A stretch of DNA of 64,000 nt from an uncultured Pseudomonadales bacterium (GCA_943788445.1 CALSQH010000001.1:124001-188000), one strand, 5' to 3'; numbered from the stretch's first letter, positions 19,759 through 31,421 are shown. Numbers and translations are program-made. Notes: generated by a model not told the origin, from the letters alone.

Positions 19759-20754
19759 CTAGTCTATAAGTCCAAAGCTAAGCCAGCTCCAAATTGAGCG
19801 AGACTGTTCTTTTTTCGTTTCCTCGGTAGCAATCAGTTCTGCATCGCGAACCGATTTATTGAAAACCGAGCGAGTATCAAAAGCTGGTGGATGAACACGG
19901 TCAATCAAGCCTAAAGTAATTTTACCCATAAATGAGTTTTCGCTACCGACTAAGCGCTTATCAAAATCAAACACGCCATTCTCGTCGAGAGAGGGATGCT
20001 CTGGATAATTTGCTGCAAGCACCTGAACTGCATTGTCAGATAGCTCTTGCATGCCTAACATCTTATAGCCTTGGACCATTACAGCAAGGCCATCTGGCAC
20101 AGCGGGAGTCTGTTGAAAGTTCTCTACTACAAAGCGGCCGCGGTTGGCTGCTGCCAGATAAGCTTTGCGTGAAAAATAGTAATTGGCCACATGAATTTCA
20201 GCGCGAGCCAGTTGATTACGCAGATTAACTAAGCGCTTTCTCGAATCGGCTGCATAGGGGCTCTTTGGGAAACGGGTCAGGAATTCAGAGAGAGTCGCAA
20301 AGGCATTTCGGGCAGAGCCAATATCACGCTTTGAACTATCAGTCGGCAAATAGGTATCGAAAAACCCCGAGGACTGAGAGATCTCAGCAAGACCTTTCAA
20401 ATAAAAGGCATAGTCAACATTGGGATGTTGGGGGTGCAGCCGAATAAAACGCTCCGCAGAGGCAATGCTCGACTCGTAATTAGCAGTTCTGAAATGGGCG
20501 TAAATAAGCTCTAACTGAGCTTGTTCAGCATATTTGCCAAAGGGAAACTGCGATTCGAGCAGTTGCAGATTAGTAATTGCCAATGTCCAGTTGCCGGAAT
20601 TAAGGCTGATCTGAATTTTTTCGTAGAAATCTCTCTCAGAAAAATCTTCGGTGGCTTCTTCAGTTGGCTTCTCCTCTTCACCCCATCCCAGCCATGAGCA
20701 ACCAGTGGTGAAAGGTAAACTCAATAACAGCAAAATAATTGACGCGTTTTTCAT
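19759..20754 (-). CDS. bamD: Outer membrane assembly lipoprotein BamD
   Basis: Essential lipoprotein of the beta-barrel assembly machine, facing the periplasm on the outer membrane. The signal ends in lipobox TTGC (Cys 19), followed by an acidic linker. Five TPR-like repeats follow, including the BamD-typical [18 protein letters not shown] near 67, [22 protein letters not shown] near 103 and [14 protein letters not shown] near 160. The 331 residues exceed E. coli BamD (245); the extra is a C-terminal tail after about 260. It is divergent from rluD, the usual bamD/rluD-pgeF arrangement of gammaproteobacteria. Confidence 0.93.
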   Translation of the reverse strand: MKNASIILLLLSLPFTTGCSWLGWGEEEKPTEEATEDFSERDFYEKIQISLNSGNWTLAITNLQLLESQFPFGKYAEQAQLELIYAHFRTANYESSIASAERFIRLHPQHPNVDYAFYLKGLAEISQSSGFFDTYLPTDSSKRDIGSARNAFATLSEFLTRFPKSPYAADSRKRLVNLRNQLARAEIHVANYYFSRKAYLAAANRGRFVVENFQQTPAVPDGLAVMVQGYKMLGMQELSDNAVQVLAANYPEHPSLDENGVFDFDKRLVGSENSFMGKITLGLIDRVHPPAFDTRSVFNKSVRDAELIATEETKKEQSRSIWSWLSFGLID

Positions 20755-20955
20755 GTAATATTCCCAGCCTGAGATGGTGTCGACTCAATTGTCGTCGTAG
20801 TCGTGCATTTAACCACACAGCCTGCTTTAAACCAATCTGTGCGCTTAAATTCAAGGCTTCGTTATAGTGGTATATTGATATCGGCACTTATGACAGCAAA
20901 TTTTTGCCGATAACGGCATTCGCATTGAAAATATTCTAGTTTAGGAACAACAAGT

Positions 20956-21909
20956 TTGACTGATTTTATTGACCTTATTGAACAAACCGCCACAGTTGCA
21001 GCTGAAGATTGCGGTCGCAGACTCGATCAAATAGCCGCAGAACAGTTTTCAGAATTCTCGCGCTCACGCCTACAGCAGTGGATTAAATCCGGAGAATTGC
21101 TCGTCAATGGGCAGACACTGCCTGCCAAGCATAAATTGCTCGGCGGAGAAGAACTGTCAATTTCCGCGCAATTAAAAGCCGAGGGCGATTGGCAGGCCGA
21201 AGATATACCCCTCAAAATAGTCTTTGAAGACGAACATATTATTGTTATCAATAAACCGACCAACTTTGTTGTGCACCCCGCCGCAGGTAATCGCGAAGGT
21301 ACTTTGCTAAATGCCTTGCTGTTTCATTTTCCGCAGCTTGCATCAGTGCCACGGGCCGGCATAGTCCATCGTCTAGATAAGGACACTACCGGATTAATGG
21401 TTGTCGCAAAAACACTTGTCGCGCACACAGATTTGGTTGCCCAGCTACAGGCGCGAACAGTCAATCGAGAGTATGAAGCGATAGTCAGCGGCGTTATGAC
21501 TGGCGGTGGCTGTGTCGACCAACCGATTGGCAGGCATCCTAAGCAGCGTGTAAAAATGGCTGTTGTCAGAGATGGCAAAGAGGCGCGCACCCACTATAAA
21601 GTACTAGAGCGCTTTGCCGGACACAGTTATATCCGCCTAAAGCTTGAAACTGGTCGCACCCATCAAATTCGTGTCCACATGGCCAATATTAAATATCCAA
21701 TCGTTGGTGACGATGTTTACGGTGGACGTTTTCGAATTCATAAAGGCGTATCTGATCAGCTTAGGGAGGCACTGCACGGCTTTGGTCGTCAGGCATTGCA
21801 TGCCCGCGAGCTGGGGTTAGTTCATCCGCATACAGGTGAATTTATCAGCTGGAAATCAGAGCTTCCCGACGATATGCAAAATCTGCTAATAGCGCTGGCA
21901 GAAGAGTAG
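20956..21909 (+). CDS. rluD: 23S rRNA pseudouridine synthase D
   Basis: RluD family (pseudouridines 1911/1915/1917 in helix 69 of 23S rRNA). An N-terminal S4-like domain (about 18-80; RLDQIAAEQFSEFSRSRLQQWI) is followed by the RluA-type catalytic domain with GIVHRLDKDTTGLMVVAK near 134, whose Asp is catalytic, and LKLETGRTHQIRVHMA near 228. Start is TTG at 20956 with AGGAA 8 nt upstream. 317 residues is typical. pgeF follows 15 bp later, so the two are an operon. Confidence 0.94.
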   Translation: MTDFIDLIEQTATVAAEDCGRRLDQIAAEQFSEFSRSRLQQWIKSGELLVNGQTLPAKHKLLGGEELSISAQLKAEGDWQAEDIPLKIVFEDEHIIVINKPTNFVVHPAAGNREGTLLNALLFHFPQLASVPRAGIVHRLDKDTTGLMVVAKTLVAHTDLVAQLQARTVNREYEAIVSGVMTGGGCVDQPIGRHPKQRVKMAVVRDGKEARTHYKVLERFAGHSYIRLKLETGRTHQIRVHMANIKYPIVGDDVYGGRFRIHKGVSDQLREALHGFGRQALHARELGLVHPHTGEFISWKSELPDDMQNLLIALAEE

Positions 21910-21924
21910 TAAAGGGAGGTTCAG

Positions 21925-22686
21925 GTGGCAGAAAACTTTCTTACTCCCGACTGGCCCGCTCCCACTCAGGTGCGATCTGCCATCACCCTGCGCAGCGGTG
22001 GATACAGTAGGGTACCCTACGATACCAATAACCTAGCCATGCATGTTGACGACAATCAGGACGATGTAAAGAAAAATCGCAGAAACCTTATTGAGACTCT
22101 CGCCCTGCCAAGCCAACCTCTATGGTTAGATCAATACCACAGTACAGAGCTGGTCTATGCGCCACAGGCAGAACAGGCAGCCGCAGCTGATGGCAGTTAC
22201 AGCGACCAGCTGAATACTGTCTGCGCCATATTGACCGCCGACTGTCTACCGGTTCTGTTTTGTAATCAATCTGCAAGTCAGGTTGCAGCAGCCCACGCCG
22301 GATGGCGAGGACTCTGTGGCGGCATACTGCGCAAAACAGTAGCCACTTTTAAACATTCACCCCAGCAGGTTATGGCCTATCTAGGGCCTGCAATCGGCCC
22401 GCAGGTATTTGAAGTCGGTGCTGAAGTGCTGCAAGCATTTGTACAAACCGCGCAAAATAAACACCACCAACAGGCTATTGAGCACGCATTTAAACCTATC
22501 AATGGTAGTGTGAATAAATATATCGGTAATCTTTACGCCTTGGCGCGCGCAGAATTAGCCGCCTGTGGCGTCACCGAGGTCTATGGCGGAGACTACTGTA
22601 CTTACAGTGATAAGCAGCGTTTTTACTCCTATCGACGCCAGTCAAAAACCGGCCGCAATGCCTCGTTAATCTGGCTTCAAAGCTAA
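21925..22686 (+). CDS. pgeF: Multicopper-like purine nucleoside phosphorylase (YfiH/PgeF family)
   Basis: YfiH/DUF152 (laccase-domain) protein. The family is reported to act on purine nucleosides and, in E. coli, to remove mis-incorporated L-Ser from peptidoglycan precursors. Zinc-ligand motifs are visible: LTADCLPVLF near residue 103 (Cys) and AAHAGWRGLCGGI near 122 (His). GPAIGPQVFEVG near 155 is also conserved. Start is GTG at 21925 with GGGAGG upstream. 253 residues. It sits directly after rluD, the conserved neighbour pair. Confidence 0.9.
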   Translation: MAENFLTPDWPAPTQVRSAITLRSGGYSRVPYDTNNLAMHVDDNQDDVKKNRRNLIETLALPSQPLWLDQYHSTELVYAPQAEQAAAADGSYSDQLNTVCAILTADCLPVLFCNQSASQVAAAHAGWRGLCGGILRKTVATFKHSPQQVMAYLGPAIGPQVFEVGAEVLQAFVQTAQNKHHQQAIEHAFKPINGSVNKYIGNLYALARAELAACGVTEVYGGDYCTYSDKQRFYSYRRQSKTGRNASLIWLQS

Positions 22687-22733
22687 GTGCAAATAAAGCT
22701 TTAACATTCCTTGTATTTTCACTGCTTAAACAC

Positions 22734-22762
22734 TTGATAACAGGGGGTTGTTCCATTAGAAT
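22734..22762 (+). promoter_or_regulatory. Sigma-70 promoter of rplU-rpmA
   Basis: TTGATA (22734-22739), 17 bp spacer, TAGAAT (22757-22762). The predicted start near 22769 leaves a leader of about 90 nt containing GGCC...GGCC pairing around 22817-22836, which could take part in ribosomal-protein feedback; that role is inference. Confidence 0.7.
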
Positions 22763-22856
22763 TGCCGCCCTCTCGCAGGGGCTATTGGCTCCATGATAAT
22801 AAGCGACGGAATTTGGCCTCTACGTACCGTGTGGCCACCATAAATTGGAGCAGAAC

Positions 22857-23171
22857 ATGTACGCAGTAATCAAAAGTGGCGGAAAGCAGCATCGAGTGGT
22901 TGAGGGCGAAACCTTACTTCTAGAGAAGCTGGATATAGCGACTGGTGATAATATCGATTTTGAAGAAGTCTTGATGGTCGGCGAAGGTGCTGAAGTCAAG
23001 ATTGGTGCACCTCTGGTTGAGGGCAGTAAAGTGACTGCTGAGATTATTTCTCACGGTCGTGGCGACAAAGTGAATATCATTAAATTCCGTCGTCGTAAGC
23101 ACTCGCGCACACAACAGGGCCACAGACAGTGGTATACAGAAGTTAAGATTACTAGCATCAACGCTGGATAA
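22857..23171 (+). CDS. rplU: Ribosomal protein L21
   Basis: Large-subunit protein L21, 104 residues from ATG 22857 ([14 protein letters not shown]). GGAG lies 6 nt upstream, and an in-frame TTG at 22845 is not needed. The C-terminal [23 protein letters not shown] is the L21 rRNA-binding signature. It is followed 18 bp later by rpmA in the universal L21-L27-Obg order. Confidence 0.97.
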   Translation: MYAVIKSGGKQHRVVEGETLLLEKLDIATGDNIDFEEVLMVGEGAEVKIGAPLVEGSKVTAEIISHGRGDKVNIIKFRRRKHSRTQQGHRQWYTEVKITSINAG

Positions 23172-23189
23172 TTCTAAGAGGATATAGCA

Positions 23190-23447
23190 ATGGCTCACAA
23201 GAAAGCTGGTGGTAGTACTAAGAACGGTCGCGATTCAGAAAGTAAACGCCTTGGTGTCAAGGTATTTGGCGGCCAAACAATCAATGCAGGCAGCATCATT
23301 GTTCGTCAGCGTGGAACAAAATTCCACCCAGGCAATAATGTCGGTATCGGCAAAGATCACACATTGTTCGCCACCGCAGAAGGTGTTGTACAGTTTGTGC
23401 AGAAAGGCCCGAAAAACCGCAAATATGCAGAAGTGGTATCCGCGTAA
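23190..23447 (+). CDS. rpmA: Ribosomal protein L27
   Basis: L27, 85 residues, whose flexible N-terminus reaches the peptidyl-transferase centre. It has the canonical [20 protein letters not shown] start and [25 protein letters not shown]. It starts directly with MAHKK, so no N-terminal cleavage peptide of the Firmicutes kind is present. AAGAGG precedes the ATG. Confidence 0.97.
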   Translation: MAHKKAGGSTKNGRDSESKRLGVKVFGGQTINAGSIIVRQRGTKFHPGNNVGIGKDHTLFATAEGVVQFVQKGPKNRKYAEVVSA

Positions 23448-23465
23448 GTTATACCTCTTCAGTTT

Positions 23466-23492
23466 AAAAAGCCCCTACGCGGGGCTTTTTTT
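23466..23492 (+). terminator. Rho-independent terminator after rpmA
   Basis: AAAAAGCCCC (23466-23475), loop TACGC, GGGGCTTTTT (23481-23490) plus two more T. Strong intrinsic terminator separating the L21-L27 transcript from obg, whose ATG is 60 bp further on. Confidence 0.9.
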
Positions 23493-23542
23493 ATGGGTGG
23501 CTATTTTTCACCCGAAATGACACAACCCATTAGCAACTGTAA

Positions 23543-24763
<1,221 letters not shown>

Positions 24764-24790
24764 CTACCGAGTCATGCAGAGTAAACAGGC

Positions 24791-25915
24791 ATGACAAGAA
24801 CGATTACCAAAAAGGCGAAGCGTGTCGTTATAAAAATTGGCAGCGCACTGCTAACCAATAATGGCGCCGGACTTCACCGCACGGCTATCGACCAGTGGGT
24901 TGAGCAAATTGCCGAACTGCTCGAGCAGGGTAAAGAAATTGTTCTCGTCTCATCCGGGTCTATTGCCGAAGGCATCGTGCGACTTGGCTGGAAAAATCGC
25001 CCTGAGACTATTCACGAGCTCCAAGCCGCTGCCGCCGTTGGTCAGATGGGCCTAATTCAAACCTATGAAAGCAGCTTTAAACGCTTTGACAGAGTCACCG
25101 CACAGATACTACTTGATCACGATGATCTCGCTAATCGTCAGCGCTATCTTAATGCCCGCAGCGCCTTACAGACGTTAATAAGTCTTAAAGTAATACCGAT
25201 AGTGAATGAAAATGACACCGTGGTCACCGACGAAATTCGCTTTGGAGACAACGACAGCCTAGCGGCACTGGTCGCCAATCTTATCGATGCAGACCTGTTA
25301 ATTATAATGACCGATAAAGATGGCCTCTTTACTGCCAACCCCGATTGTGATCCAAACGCGACACTGATTACCGAAGCCGGAGCAAATGATAAAAGCCTTG
25401 ATCGACTGGCCGGCGAAAGTAGCAGCGGATTGGGACGTGGCGGCATGATCACCAAATTACAGGCGGCACGACTAGCGGCACGTTCTGGCTGTAGCACAGT
25501 AATCGTTGGTGGACGCAATAATAATATTCTCACAGCTGTTGCCGATGGCGCCAGCGTCGGCACATTCCTAACCGCCAGTCAGCAACCTCTGGCCGCGCGC
25601 AAGCAGTGGCTTGCAGGCCATTTACAGACAAAAGGCCAATTAGTATTGGATGCCGGAGCAGTAAAAGTGTTAACCCAACAGGGGCGAAGTCTTTTAGCTG
25701 TCGGCGTGACCGAGGTTAAAGGTCAGTTTACCCGCGGTGATTTAGTGATCTGCGTCGATTCCAAAGGCCAGGAGATTGCTCGAGGGCTAGTCAACTACAA
25801 CGCTGAAGAAGCCTTGCGCATCATGGGGCAGAGCACAGAAGATATTGCTGGTATTCTCGGTTACTTCGAAGATGATGAATTGATTCACCGCGATAATATG
25901 GTTATCAACAGCTAA
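24791..25915 (+). CDS. proB: Glutamate 5-kinase
   Basis: First step of proline synthesis: ATP-dependent phosphorylation of glutamate. The amino-acid kinase domain (about 1-255) has [17 protein letters not shown] at the start, SSGSIAEG near 54, NENDTV near 138 and [12 protein letters not shown] near 215. The C-terminal PUA domain (about 280-360) has [22 protein letters not shown]. 374 residues is the full two-domain form. It follows obgE, a common neighbour. Confidence 0.95.
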   Translation: MTRTITKKAKRVVIKIGSALLTNNGAGLHRTAIDQWVEQIAELLEQGKEIVLVSSGSIAEGIVRLGWKNRPETIHELQAAAAVGQMGLIQTYESSFKRFDRVTAQILLDHDDLANRQRYLNARSALQTLISLKVIPIVNENDTVVTDEIRFGDNDSLAALVANLIDADLLIIMTDKDGLFTANPDCDPNATLITEAGANDKSLDRLAGESSSGLGRGGMITKLQAARLAARSGCSTVIVGGRNNNILTAVADGASVGTFLTASQQPLAARKQWLAGHLQTKGQLVLDAGAVKVLTQQGRSLLAVGVTEVKGQFTRGDLVICVDSKGQEIARGLVNYNAEEALRIMGQSTEDIAGILGYFEDDELIHRDNMVINS

Positions 25916-26009
25916 TTTCACAAGCAAGTATTATTCCTCTAAGCCCTCACCCAAGTCCCCCAGGCATGACCTGAATCAACGGAAAGAGTCTAGCTAAAGA
26001 GTTTAGCTG

Positions 26010-26036
26010 TTGAAAATTCTTATGCCGTCCCCAAAT
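26010..26036 (+). promoter_or_regulatory. Heat-shock (sigma-32) promoter of clpB
   Basis: TTGAAA (26010-26015), 13 bp, CCCCAAAT (26029-26036), close to the RpoH consensus CTTGAAA-N11-16-CCCCATNT. The clpB ATG lies 41 bp further. The match plus the identity of the downstream gene makes heat-shock control likely. Confidence 0.8.
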
Positions 26037-26076
26037 AATATAGTAAGCAACAGTAAATACTATTCAGGGGCAAGCA

Positions 26077-28644
26077 ATGCGAATCGACAAACTTACCAAC
26101 CAGTTTCAAAATGCACTGGCCGACGCTCAGTCCATAGCCGTGGGCAATGATCACTCCGCCATAGAACCCATACACCTACTCTTAAGTCTGCTCAATCAGC
26201 AGGGCGGTAGTATTCGTCCGATTCTTAATCGCGCTGGTTTCGACGTACCCGGACTGCAGGCAGAGTTGAATGCCCAGCTCGACAAGCTAGCCAAAATTAG
26301 TACCCCGTCTGGCGAAGCCAATTTGTCCCAAGATTTGGGGCGATTAATGAATATGGCTGATCGCAAAGCCCAGCAAAAAGGGGATCAATATATATCCAGT
26401 GAAATCCTGCTTATCGCCGCGCTTGAAGATAAGGGCGCGTTAGGGAAAACCTTGAAAAAGTTTGGTGATATAGGCAAAGCCAAAGAAGCCATCGAATCAC
26501 TGCGCGGCGGCGACAGCGTCAATGATCCCGATGCCGAAGGTCAGCGTGAAGCGTTGGATAAATACACCATCGACCTCACCGAGCGCGCCGAATCCGGCAA
26601 GCTCGACCCAGTGATTGGTCGCGACGATGAAATTCGCCGCACCATTCAAGTATTACAGCGCCGCACGAAAAATAACCCAGTACTTATAGGCGAGCCCGGC
26701 GTGGGTAAAACCGCAATTGTAGAGGGGCTGGCGCAGCGTATCGTCAATGGAGAAGTCCCCGAGGGACTTAAAAATAAACGTGTCCTCACCTTAGACCTAG
26801 GGGCTTTATTAGCTGGCGCTAAATTTCGCGGTGACTTTGAGGAACGCTTAAAAGCGGTACTCAAAGACCTTTCTAAGCAGGAAGGTCAAATCATCCTGTT
26901 TATAGATGAAATTCACACCATGGTCGGTGCCGGAAAAGCCGAGGGCGCCATGGATGCAGGTAATATGCTCAAGCCAGCACTGGCCCGCGGCGAACTCCAC
27001 TGCGTTGGCGCGACCACCCTAGATGAATACCGTAAATACATTGAAAAGGACGCTGCTCTAGAACGCCGCTTCCAGAAAATCCTCGTAGAGGAACCCAGCG
27101 AAGAAGACACCGTCGCCATCTTGCGCGGTTTAAAAGAACGCTATGAAGTACACCACGGCGTAGAGATAACCGACAGCGCCATAGTTGCCGCCGCCAAGCT
27201 ATCCCAGCGCTATATCACCGACCGCCAGTTACCCGACAAAGCCATTGACCTAATCGACGAAGCGGGCAGTCGCATTCGTATGGAGATAGACTCCAAGCCG
27301 GAAGAGATGGACCGTCTTGACCGACGCTTAATCCAATTAAAAATTGAGCGCGAGGCGGTTAAAAAAGATAAAGATGACGCCTCGCGCAAACGCTTGAAAA
27401 AGCTCGAAGATGATATCGCCACCCTAGGCAAGGAATACGCCGACCTCGAAGAGATATGGAAAGCTGAAAAAGCCTCCATGCAAGGTGCAACCCATATAAA
27501 AGCCGAACTTGAGCAGGCCAAAGTCGACCTTGAAGCCGCACATCGCCAAGGCAACCTCGAGAAAATGGCGCAAATTCAATACAGCATCATCCCCGAACTG
27601 GAAAATCAACTCGCTAGTGCCAACACAGAAGAACAGGTTGAGAGACGTCTGCTGCGCAACAAAGTCACCGAAGAAGAAATCGCCGAAGTAGTGTCCAAAT
27701 GGACCGGTATCCCGGTCTCCAAAATGCTCGAAGGCGAACGCGATAAACTACTGCGTATGGAAGACTCACTGCACAAACGTGTCATGGGTCAGAGCGAAGC
27801 CGTAGTTGCAGTTTCCAATGCCGTGCGTCGCTCTCGCGCAGGATTGGCCGACCCCAACCGTCCCAATGGCTCATTTCTATTTCTCGGGCCAACCGGCGTC
27901 GGTAAAACTGAACTCTGTAAATCACTCGCCGAATTTCTCTTCGACAGCGAAGACGCAATGGTGCGCATTGATATGTCAGAGTTTATGGAGAAGCACTCAG
28001 TCGCAAGACTGATAGGCGCACCTCCCGGCTATGTTGGCTACGAAGAGGGCGGTTACCTCACCGAAGCCGTGCGCCGTCGTCCCTACGCAGTGCTGCTGCT
28101 TGATGAAGTCGAAAAAGCCCATCAGGATGTCTTTAATATTCTCTTACAAGTCCTCGACGATGGCCGACTGACCGATGGGCAGGGGCGCACCGTAGACTTT
28201 AAAAACACCGTAATAGTCATGACCTCAAATCTCGGTTCCGATGTTATTCAAATGCTTGCCGGAGAAGAGAATTACGACGTAATGAAATCGGCAGTGATGG
28301 ATGTAGTCAGCAGTCATTTTCGACCAGAATTTATCAACCGCGTTGATGAAGTCGTTGTCTTTCACCCACTGGCCAAAGATCAACTGCGCGGTATTGCCAC
28401 CATACAACTTGAACTTTTGGGCCGTCGACTGGCTGAGCATGAGCTCAAATTAATCCTCAGTGATGCTGTGCTAGAGAAGCTTCTCGAAGCCGGTTTCGAT
28501 CCAGTGTATGGTGCCAGACCTCTCAAAAGGGTGATTCAGCAGCTCGTAGAGAACCCCCTAGCCGAGGCTATTCTGTCTGGCAAGTTTGCCCCAGGGGCAG
28601 AGATTAGAGGAGATTTAGAGGACGGTAAGTTGGTGTTTGCCTAA
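26077..28644 (+). CDS. clpB: Disaggregase ATPase ClpB
   Basis: Hexameric Hsp100 chaperone that rescues aggregated proteins with DnaK. Clp-N repeats span about 1-150. The first AAA+ has Walker [10 protein letters not shown] near 206 and Walker [15 protein letters not shown] near 274. The long M-domain coiled coil is about 405-525 ([19 protein letters not shown]). The second AAA+ has GPTGVGKTE near 606 and [12 protein letters not shown] near 672. [10 protein letters not shown] lies near the C-terminus. The 855-residue length and M-domain distinguish it from ClpA and ClpC. It is monocistronic under its own sigma-32-like promoter. Confidence 0.97.
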   Translation: MRIDKLTNQFQNALADAQSIAVGNDHSAIEPIHLLLSLLNQQGGSIRPILNRAGFDVPGLQAELNAQLDKLAKISTPSGEANLSQDLGRLMNMADRKAQQKGDQYISSEILLIAALEDKGALGKTLKKFGDIGKAKEAIESLRGGDSVNDPDAEGQREALDKYTIDLTERAESGKLDPVIGRDDEIRRTIQVLQRRTKNNPVLIGEPGVGKTAIVEGLAQRIVNGEVPEGLKNKRVLTLDLGALLAGAKFRGDFEERLKAVLKDLSKQEGQIILFIDEIHTMVGAGKAEGAMDAGNMLKPALARGELHCVGATTLDEYRKYIEKDAALERRFQKILVEEPSEEDTVAILRGLKERYEVHHGVEITDSAIVAAAKLSQRYITDRQLPDKAIDLIDEAGSRIRMEIDSKPEEMDRLDRRLIQLKIEREAVKKDKDDASRKRLKKLEDDIATLGKEYADLEEIWKAEKASMQGATHIKAELEQAKVDLEAAHRQGNLEKMAQIQYSIIPELENQLASANTEEQVERRLLRNKVTEEEIAEVVSKWTGIPVSKMLEGERDKLLRMEDSLHKRVMGQSEAVVAVSNAVRRSRAGLADPNRPNGSFLFLGPTGVGKTELCKSLAEFLFDSEDAMVRIDMSEFMEKHSVARLIGAPPGYVGYEEGGYLTEAVRRRPYAVLLLDEVEKAHQDVFNILLQVLDDGRLTDGQGRTVDFKNTVIVMTSNLGSDVIQMLAGEENYDVMKSAVMDVVSSHFRPEFINRVDEVVVFHPLAKDQLRGIATIQLELLGRRLAEHELKLILSDAVLEKLLEAGFDPVYGARPLKRVIQQLVENPLAEAILSGKFAPGAEIRGDLEDGKLVFA

Positions 28645-28647
28645 GAC

Positions 28648-28730
28648 TGTCATCCTGACAGAGCGAAGCGACGAAGGGTTTCTCGCCTACCCACAAAATA
28701 GCATCCTTATGGCAGAGCTAACCCTCTGCC
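28648..28730. repeat. REP-like palindromic intergenic element
   Basis: Two hairpins right after the clpB stop: TGTCA-TCC-TGACA (28648-28660), followed by GAGCGAAGCGACGAAGG, and GGCAGAG-ctaacc-CTCTGCC (28711-28730). The string TCATCCTGA...GAGCGAAGCGA resembles a widespread bacterial intergenic palindrome. It may stabilise both convergent transcripts. Confidence 0.55.
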
Positions 28731-28742
28731 AAGACAGGCTAT

Positions 28743-29222
28743 TTACTCCGGCGTTTCAAACTGCGCAGGATCGACATACATCAGCTTCACAGTTAAACAG
28801 TCCACCAGTGGCTCAACCGCCACCATCAACACATTCAACTGCCCATCAATCTCAATGCCGACAGGTAGGTTAAATAAAAGGCCACCAGTGCCCTCATTGG
28901 TTAATGTTTGCACTTCTTTTACTTCTTTATCCTTGCGCGCTTCGGTCTGAAACTTCTGAATCAACGCCTTTATTGAGTTCTCAAAGCTGGGGTAGTTAAA
29001 TGGGCCTTTAAACTCACTGCGATCAAGTTCCAGCTTAACGGCAACCTTGGCGCCCGTTTTTTCAGCCGTTAGCTCACCGGACTTTACTGTGGTTCCCTGC
29101 TTAAGCTGCTTAAAGACTTTTTTAGCGTTTTCTGCCGGTTGATTAATAAAAGCAACGAGTAAATTGGCAGTAAGGTTAAAGAGTTTTTGTTTGTCGATAT
29201 TAATGGTTTCTGTGTCGGTCAT
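28743..29222 (-). CDS. Uncharacterised cytoplasmic protein, about 159 aa
   Basis: I do not recognise this protein. From ATG 29222 it is about 159 residues; a TTG 9 bp upstream is also possible, and neither has a clear ribosome site. There is no signal peptide or membrane segment. It starts MTDTETINIDKQKLF, has a Lys-rich middle (NAKKVFKQLKQGTTVKSGEL) and ends in a beta-rich acidic region (VGIEIDGQLNVLMVAVEPLV). Composition and codon use look like a genuine gene. It converges on clpB and is divergent from the small DUF2805 gene. Confidence 0.65.
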   Translation of the reverse strand: MTDTETINIDKQKLFNLTANLLVAFINQPAENAKKVFKQLKQGTTVKSGELTAEKTGAKVAVKLELDRSEFKGPFNYPSFENSIKALIQKFQTEARKDKEVKEVQTLTNEGTGGLLFNLPVGIEIDGQLNVLMVAVEPLVDCLTVKLMYVDPAQFETPE

Positions 29223-29355
29223 TGTCAGCAACTAAAATTGAGTTAAAAAAATACGAAGAGCGGACTCTACCGGAAATTAACTGTAAATGTAACAGTCAGC
29301 AACTCATCTAATACTGTATTCAGTACGTATATTTAGAACAAGTGTAGGTATAGAT

Positions 29356-29604
29356 ATGCAGTTTAAAACCAGTGAAGTATCGCGCATCGTTGAAATGGCC
29401 TGGGAAGACCGCACCCCCTTCGAAGCCATAGAGAACAGTTTTGACCTAAATGAGTCTGCGGTTATATCCCTAATGAGGCGCGAGTTAAAACCCCGCTCCT
29501 TTCGGCTTTGGCGGCAACGGGTAACCCGTCGAAAAACCAAACATCTAAAACTGCGCTCCCCAGAGGTTAGTCGGGGATACTGCCCAACCCAATATAAGCG
29601 CTGA
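29356..29604 (+). CDS. DUF2805 / TIGR03643 family small basic protein
   Basis: An 82-residue basic protein matching the TIGR03643/DUF2805 pattern: VSRIVEMAWEDRTPFEAIE near residue 7, then ALESAVISLMRRELKP-like NESAVISLMRRELKPRSFRLWRQRV, ending with GRKTKHLK-like RRKTKHLKLRS. The family has no known function; the layout suggests a helix-turn-helix-like nucleic-acid binder, which is inference. It starts 17 bp before the CIA30 gene on the same strand. Confidence 0.75.
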   Translation: MQFKTSEVSRIVEMAWEDRTPFEAIENSFDLNESAVISLMRRELKPRSFRLWRQRVTRRKTKHLKLRSPEVSRGYCPTQYKR

Positions 29605-29620
29605 TCTAGGAATTAGCATA

Positions 29621-30178
29621 ATGAAAAATACACTTAAATATATATATTCACTTTGCCTGATGATTGGATTGTCGACATTAAACGCAGCGGAGCCTCTGTT
29701 GATGGATAATTTTGATACACAACCCCAAACCCGCTGGAACTATGTCAGCGATCAGGTTATGGGCGGTGTCTCTCAGGGGCAGCTAGCGTTTAAAGCCGAG
29801 GGCAGCGAAAGATTTGCCCATATGACCGGATCGGTAAGTACCGAAAACAATGGTGGCTTTATTCAGTTTCGCACATCGATAGCCAAGGGCAGTACCGCAA
29901 CAGCTTCTGGCATTACCATAAAAGTACGCGGTAACAACCAGCAGTACTATATTCATCTGCGCACCGCCGGCACTCTGCTGCCCTGGCAGTACTATCAAGC
30001 CAGTTTTAAAGCCACCGACCAGTGGCAAACAATCCAACTACCCCTGAGCGCTTTCGAGGCTTCCGGAAAATGGCTACGAAACAAGATAAAGCCAAGTTCC
30101 ATTCGCAGCCTTGGTGTTGTCGCCTATGGTCGAGATCACAGCGCCGATATTCAGGTTTCAGAAATTGGTTTCTATTGA
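29621..30178 (+). CDS. Exported CIA30-domain protein
   Basis: 185 residues with a signal peptide (cleavage likely after LSTLNA, about residue 22). The remainder is one CIA30 domain (NADH:ubiquinone oxidoreductase intermediate-associated protein 30 family): LLMDNFDTQPQTRWNYVSDQVMGGVSQG near 26 and PLSAFEASGKW near 140. This is a galactose-binding-like beta sandwich. In bacteria these proteins are periplasmic and of unknown role; a complex I function is not implied. It follows the DUF2805 gene closely. Confidence 0.8.
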   Translation: MKNTLKYIYSLCLMIGLSTLNAAEPLLMDNFDTQPQTRWNYVSDQVMGGVSQGQLAFKAEGSERFAHMTGSVSTENNGGFIQFRTSIAKGSTATASGITIKVRGNNQQYYIHLRTAGTLLPWQYYQASFKATDQWQTIQLPLSAFEASGKWLRNKIKPSSIRSLGVVAYGRDHSADIQVSEIGFY

Positions 30179-30318
30179 ATAGTCCCCATTATTGAAGCTG
30201 GCTATGGGTAGTCAAGTATGGATAGCCAAGTATATTGTCAATAATTTTGATGCCCCCAATGAACTGTAGCTATACTCTTTAACTGATCACTACAGCCAAT
30301 AAAATCGGGGATATTCCT

Positions 30319-31401
30319 ATGAACAATCAATCTGCGCGCACAACCGAGGGTAGAGGGCAACTCTACAACAGCATTTTGGACACAATCGGCAATACGCCCT
30401 GCGTAAAGATCAACTCACTGGCACCTGCAGGGGTAAATCTCTATGTTAAAGCCGAGTTTTTTAATCCGGCGGGATCGGTTAAGGATCGTTTGGCCGTTAG
30501 CATTATTGAAGAAGCTGAACACAGTGGTGAGCTTAAGCCTGGCCAGACAGTAGTTGAGGCAACCAGCGGCAATACCGGTGTTGGTTTGGCGATGGTCTGT
30601 GCGGCTAAAGGTTATCCTTTTGTGGCGACTATGCCGACCAGCGTCTCAATCGAACGACGTAAATTGATGCGCTTTTTGGGGGCCAAGGTTATTTTGACAC
30701 CTAAAGTCGATAAAGCGATGGGCTGTTATCTCAAAGCGGTTGAGTTAGCTGAGGCCAATGGTTGGTTCTTGGCGCGCCAGTTTGAAACTGAGGCTAATGC
30801 GAAGATCCATGAAAACACCACTGCTCGTGAAATTCTGGCGGACTTTAGCGGCAGCAATCTGGACTATTGGGTGACTGGTTACGGAACTGGTGGAACTTTT
30901 TCCGGGGTTGCGAGAGTGTTAAAAGAGCAGCGTCCGGAGACCAAAATTATTCTCAGTGAGCCGATTAATGCTCAGCTTATTGAAAGTGGCACTGCTCAGG
31001 AACGCGCAGCCGATGGTTCTCCGTCAGGAAGTCATCCGGCATTCCAGCCGCATATGATTCAGGGGTGGACGCCAGATTTTATTCCTCAGGTACTGCAGGA
31101 ATCTATTGATGCGAAACGCTTTGATCAGCTGATACCAGTTGCTGCAGAGGATGGCATTGAGGCATCCAAGATGCTCGCTCAAAAAGAGGGTATTTTTACC
31201 GGTATATCCGGCGGTTGTACCTTTGCGATTGCGCTAGATATTGCCAGAAGTGCTGAACCGGATACGGTTATTCTCTGTATGTTGCCGGATACCGGTGAAC
31301 GATATCTGTCCTCGCCTCTGTTTGAGGGTGTGGGTGAGGATATGAATGCCGACGAACTGGCGTTGTCGGAATCAACCCCGGGCTTTCATTTGAACGAATA
31401 A
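30319..31401 (+). CDS. Cysteine synthase family (O-acetylserine sulfhydrylase)
   Basis: PLP enzyme of the CysK/CysM fold. The PLP lysine lies in PAGSVKDRLAV near residue 50, the Asn/Thr loop in EATSGNTGVGLAM near 80, the phosphate-binding GTGGTFSG near 190 and GISGGCTF near 293. CMLPDTGERYLS near 328 is CysK-like. Expected reaction: O-acetylserine + sulfide to cysteine + acetate. At 360 residues it is longer than CysK (about 320), with an N-terminal extension of about 15 and a C-terminal acidic tail of about 30. A cystathionine beta-synthase-like role cannot be excluded. It is monocistronic and convergent with the DUF1244 gene. Confidence 0.82.
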   Translation: MNNQSARTTEGRGQLYNSILDTIGNTPCVKINSLAPAGVNLYVKAEFFNPAGSVKDRLAVSIIEEAEHSGELKPGQTVVEATSGNTGVGLAMVCAAKGYPFVATMPTSVSIERRKLMRFLGAKVILTPKVDKAMGCYLKAVELAEANGWFLARQFETEANAKIHENTTAREILADFSGSNLDYWVTGYGTGGTFSGVARVLKEQRPETKIILSEPINAQLIESGTAQERAADGSPSGSHPAFQPHMIQGWTPDFIPQVLQESIDAKRFDQLIPVAAEDGIEASKMLAQKEGIFTGISGGCTFAIALDIARSAEPDTVILCMLPDTGERYLSSPLFEGVGEDMNADELALSESTPGFHLNE

Positions 31402-31421
31402 GCGCTTTCTTGAGGCTGTTC

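Noticed and set aside
25144..25563. Minus-strand ORF of 139 residues
   Set aside because: Antisense to proB, low-complexity Arg/Ser/Leu composition typical of a shadow frame.
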